From assembly GCA_903871735.1 (NCBI GenBank), contig CAIQHU010000007.1, positions 1-45,572 on the forward strand: a DNA stretch of 45,572 bases, in the 5' to 3' direction. Within the stretch, counting starts at the first letter, position 1; each line of letters begins with the position of its first letter. Below are positions 42,885 through 45,572 of the stretch, piece after piece. The stretch comes from an uncultured beta proteobacterium. Its GTDB lineage: Bacteria; Pseudomonadota; Gammaproteobacteria; Burkholderiales; Burkholderiaceae. The notes beneath the pieces were generated by a model. It was given only the letters and a program-made list of their open reading frames with translations. It was not told where the DNA came from and searched no databases. Position numbers and translations under genes: made by a program.

Positions 42885-44198
42885 GTGAATAAAACAAAAG
42901 TAATTGAGTTACCTGCTGTGAGTCTAGAACGAGGTGCCAGTCTTCATAGGGCACTGATTAGTTCAGTAGATTTATTTGCTCAAGTAAGGCGTGGGATTTC
43001 ACTCACGCAGGCTTTAGAAAGTTCCCCGAAGGATATTCGATCGGCTGTCCAGAGTCTAAGTTATACGGCGTTTAGGTTCAAACCAGCAACGCTTAAAGTA
43101 TTAGCAACTTACATTCCCAAGAAAATGAGCGATGAGGTTGAGGATCTTCTTGTGCTTGCGGCTGCGACCTTATACCCTGAGTCACCGAATCATTATCCCG
43201 CTCACACGCTGGTCAATGAAACAGTAAAGGCAGCTGGCAATTTACCCAAAATAGCCCATGCGAAAGGCATGATTAATGCTGTACTTCGGCGCTTAATAGA
43301 GCATCCCCAAGACTTTGATATTTTATTGAATCGGCATCAGAATCATTATCCACAATGGTGGACATATAAATTACAAAAGGCCTATCCTAAAGAATGGCAA
43401 AAGATTTTAAAAACGAACCTTTTTCCAGCAAAGTTATTTGTGCGTGTAAATCCTAAAGTATTTACCCGTGAGGAGTATTTAGAAGAGCTTCGTAAAGTAA
43501 ATATGTGTGCTTTAGAAATCCCACCAGAAATTTTAAAGTTGGCGCCGCAAGCTATCTGCTTAGAACAATCTATGCCCATATCAAAATTACCGCACTTCTC
43601 TTCGGGTGCTGTTTGTATTCAAGATCTAGGTGCGCAGATGGCTGGGCATCTTCTTTCGCCAAAAGATGGCGAAGATGTTTTAGATGCTTGCGCTGCACCT
43701 GGTGGAAAAAGTACCCATCTTTTGGAGTTGGCAAATATATCCTTAACTGCCTTAGAGATTAATCAAGGGCGATTGACCAAGGTCAGTGAAAATATTACCC
43801 GATTAGGCTTGTCCGCAAAATTGCTAGTTGGAGATGCGAGTAAACCAGAGTTGTGGTGGGATAACAAGCAGTTTGATCGAATTTTGGCAGATACGCCTTG
43901 TTCTGCAACTGGGATTATTCGACGCCACCCGGATATTTTATACTTACGCAGGGAGAGCGACTTTGCTGGACTAAAAATTACGCAACAACAGATCTTAAGG
44001 TCTCTTTGGGATCTTTTGAAGCCCGGTGGGGAGCTGTTGTATGTCTCCTGCTCTATTTTTCCAGAAGAGGGGGAAGAGCAAATTCAGTTATTTTTAGAAG
44101 AACATCCAAACGCTTTGCGTTTAAACTCATTAAATCAACTATTACCCTCGGAGTGGCACGATGGCTTTTTTTATGGGAAATTACAAAAATTAACATAA
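42885..44198 (+). CDS. rsmB: 16S rRNA (cytosine-C5) methyltransferase RsmB
   Basis: RsmB methylates C967 of 16S rRNA. The 437-residue product has an N-terminal NusB-like RNA-binding domain (about 20-150) and a methyltransferase domain with SAM motif LDACAAPGGKSTHLLEL and the two cysteines in DTPCSATGIIRRHPD and YVSCSIFPEEGE, one catalytic and one for product release. The start is GTG at 42885, with TAGG just upstream; no ATG is in frame nearby. The next gene starts 5 nt after its stop. Confidence 0.95.
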   Translation: MNKTKVIELPAVSLERGASLHRALISSVDLFAQVRRGISLTQALESSPKDIRSAVQSLSYTAFRFKPATLKVLATYIPKKMSDEVEDLLVLAAATLYPESPNHYPAHTLVNETVKAAGNLPKIAHAKGMINAVLRRLIEHPQDFDILLNRHQNHYPQWWTYKLQKAYPKEWQKILKTNLFPAKLFVRVNPKVFTREEYLEELRKVNMCALEIPPEILKLAPQAICLEQSMPISKLPHFSSGAVCIQDLGAQMAGHLLSPKDGEDVLDACAAPGGKSTHLLELANISLTALEINQGRLTKVSENITRLGLSAKLLVGDASKPELWWDNKQFDRILADTPCSATGIIRRHPDILYLRRESDFAGLKITQQQILRSLWDLLKPGGELLYVSCSIFPEEGEEQIQLFLEEHPNALRLNSLNQLLPSEWHDGFFYGKLQKLT

Positions 44199-44203
44199 AA
44201 CGA

Positions 44204-44770
44204 ATGCGGTTTTTTTTAAGCGCACTAATTTTGGTAATGTTTTATTCATGCCTCAGTTTTGCTATGGCAGAAGGAATCAAGCTTCGCCAATTTAGTTTTG
44301 AGCCAGTTGAAAAATCTTGGACTATTAGTGCTTCTTATTCGGTAGAGCTCCCGGCAGAATTAGTAGAGGCGATCAAAAAAGGGATTCCTTTTTATTTTGT
44401 TACAGAATTGCAGATAACTAGAGGAAGGTGGTATTGGTTTGAAGAAAAGCTAATTCAGACAAATAAAAATATTCGATTATCTTATCAACCGTTAACACAA
44501 CAATATCGTATTAGCACCGAGGGTTTTACGTATTCGGCGAACAGTATTAGCGATGCATTGATCCAAATTGGGGCCATCGGTGGATGGCAAGTCGCGGATT
44601 TAGCAGTCTTAGAAAATGGGCAGACTTATCAGGGTGCAATGCGAATGCGCTTAGACTTAACTAAGCTCCCCAAACCCTTTCAGATAAATGCGCTGAATAC
44701 GAGGGACTGGACGGTTTTAAGCGATTGGCATCCGTTTACGATTACCCCTAAAGCTAGAGCGACAAAATGA
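44204..44770 (+). CDS. DUF4390 family secreted protein
   Basis: The 188-residue product starts with a signal peptide (MRFFLSALILVMFYSC, cleavage likely after SFAMA at 22). The mature part matches DUF4390, a betaproteobacterial family of unknown function usually encoded between rsmB and an NtrY-like kinase: an early AEGIKLRQFSFEP, then ELQITRGRWYWFEEKL and RLSYQPLTQQYRIS. It is mostly beta-strand. An open frame extends upstream inside rsmB, but ATG 44204 gives the proper signal peptide. Its stop overlaps the next ATG (ATGA). Confidence 0.85.
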   Translation: MRFFLSALILVMFYSCLSFAMAEGIKLRQFSFEPVEKSWTISASYSVELPAELVEAIKKGIPFYFVTELQITRGRWYWFEEKLIQTNKNIRLSYQPLTQQYRISTEGFTYSANSISDALIQIGAIGGWQVADLAVLENGQTYQGAMRMRLDLTKLPKPFQINALNTRDWTVLSDWHPFTITPKARATK

Positions 44771-45572
44771 ACTCATTAGCAACTATGCGGGTGGAGTCAT
44801 TAATTGTTGGCAAACAGCAGATGAGAAAAGAAATCATATTATTTGTGACACTTGTTTCTTTGCTAGCCATATTATTGGTGAGTTTGCTCGTGGGAATGAG
44901 TGAGGATGCAAAGTTCTTTAGTCAATATTTTGTTTGGTTGTATGGGATTAATCTAGTTGTCGGTGCGGTACTTTTATTGGTGATCATCGTTTTAGTTGTG
45001 ACGTTAACCATTCGCTGGCGACAAGGGTATTTTGGTACAAGGTTGATAGCAAAACTAGCAATGATTTTCGGCTTAGTTGGTGTTTTACCGGGTGCTATTC
45101 TCTACTCTGTTTCACTCCAATTCGTGGGGCGAAGTATTGATACTTGGTTTAATGTGAACGTTGAGTCGGCCTTAGAGGCGGGGCTTAATTTGGGTAGATA
45201 CTCTTTTGAGGTAGGTCAGGAGGACTTTTTAGAAAGAGGCTTAGCTCTTAGCATTTTGGCGCATAAAAAAAATGCCCGAAACTCTGAGGATTTAAGTAAA
45301 TTATGTACCGTAATGCCGGTCGACTCGGTCGAGTTGATCAATCAAGATGGTAAGGTATTGGCTAGTCACTTTTGTAACTCAACAGAACCTAGTCAAAGTA
45401 GGCAGTATCTTGAATTAATTCCAATTACTCGACAAATTGGCAGGGGCGTTATGTTAGAAACCCTTGGAAATGCCAGTCAAATTGAAAGTTATCAATATAC
45501 TGCGCTATATCTTTTACCAACTAAAATATTTTTAAAACTCTCAAGACACTTACCGCCCTTAATTGTGGAAGA
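44767..45572 (+). CDS. NtrY-like sensor histidine kinase, 5' part only
   Basis: The reading frame is open from ATG 44767 to the window edge (about 268 residues) and continues beyond it. It has three membrane helices (about 22-43, 57-83 and 93-119), then a sensory region with TWFNVNVESALEAGLNLGR, typical of the NtrY-like kinases that follow DUF4390 genes in Burkholderiales. HAMP, PAS and kinase domains would lie outside the window. The start overlaps the DUF4390 stop (ATGA); ATG codons at residues 7 and 19 are alternatives. A partner NtrX-type regulator is expected next. Confidence 0.85.
   Translation, partial: MNSLATMRVESLIVGKQQMRKEIILFVTLVSLLAILLVSLLVGMSEDAKFFSQYFVWLYGINLVVGAVLLLVIIVLVVTLTIRWRQGYFGTRLIAKLAMIFGLVGVLPGAILYSVSLQFVGRSIDTWFNVNVESALEAGLNLGRYSFEVGQEDFLERGLALSILAHKKNARNSEDLSKLCTVMPVDSVELINQDGKVLASHFCNSTEPSQSRQYLELIPITRQIGRGVMLETLGNASQIESYQYTALYLLPTKIFLKLSRHLPPLIVE

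Noticed and set aside
43898..44203. N-terminal extension of the DUF4390 gene inside rsmB
   Set aside because: Out-of-frame overlap with conserved RsmB sequence, and the shorter start gives a proper signal peptide.

Overview
The window reads as a chromosome segment around the replication origin of a low-GC betaproteobacterium of the order Burkholderiales, most like Polynucleobacter. The evidence is the gene order (hemE, atp operon, parB-parA-rsmG-mnmG on one side of dnaA; rpmH-rnpA-yidD-yidC-mnmE on the other), a DUF3717 gene, GTP-type PEP carboxykinase, and the rsmB / DUF4390 / NtrY-like kinase string. The genus is inferred; the order is fairly safe. No rRNA, tRNA, CRISPR array, insertion sequence or prophage was seen.

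Left replichore (about 115-25930, all on the minus strand, reading away from the origin). dnaA, dnaN and gyrB come first, then a small SET-domain methyltransferase, a DUF3717 protein, a GMC oxidoreductase, a complete branched-chain-type ABC importer (livG, livF, a binding protein, livH, livM) and a TauE-type permease. Next is one very long tightly packed run: mnmG, rsmG, parA, parB, atpI, atpB-E-F-H-A-G-D-C and hemE. Two near-perfect parS sites lie in and just before mnmG, so parA, parB and their target sites sit together 13-15 kb from the origin.

Origin. Transcription diverges between dnaA and rpmH. That gap has DnaA boxes, an AT-rich stretch and a match to the IHF consensus. A second, denser group of DnaA boxes lies on the other side of dnaA, before dnaN, which suggests a bipartite origin or strong DnaA control of dnaN.

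Right replichore (26186-45572). rpmH, rnpA, yidD, yidC and mnmE are followed by pckG. An M23 peptidase with an unusual cysteine-bearing tail is convergent with pckG. A stand-alone MnmC2-like oxidoreductase and topB overlap tail to tail by 172 nt. Between def and fmt, usually neighbours, lie four envelope-sugar genes: a YdjC-type deacetylase, a GtrA flippase, a polyprenyl-phosphate glycosyltransferase and an ArnT-like membrane transferase. They match, step by step, the Francisella FlmF2/NaxD/FlmK and Bordetella Lgm lipid A hexosamine pathways. The window ends with fmt, rsmB, a DUF4390 protein and the 5' part of an NtrY-like sensor kinase cut by the window edge.

The observations I consider most worth following are the lipid A hexosamine-type cassette, the two-sided DnaA-box layout, the parS sites tied to mnmG, the arginine in place of the Walker A lysine in LivF, and the fact that all three convergent gene pairs overlap.
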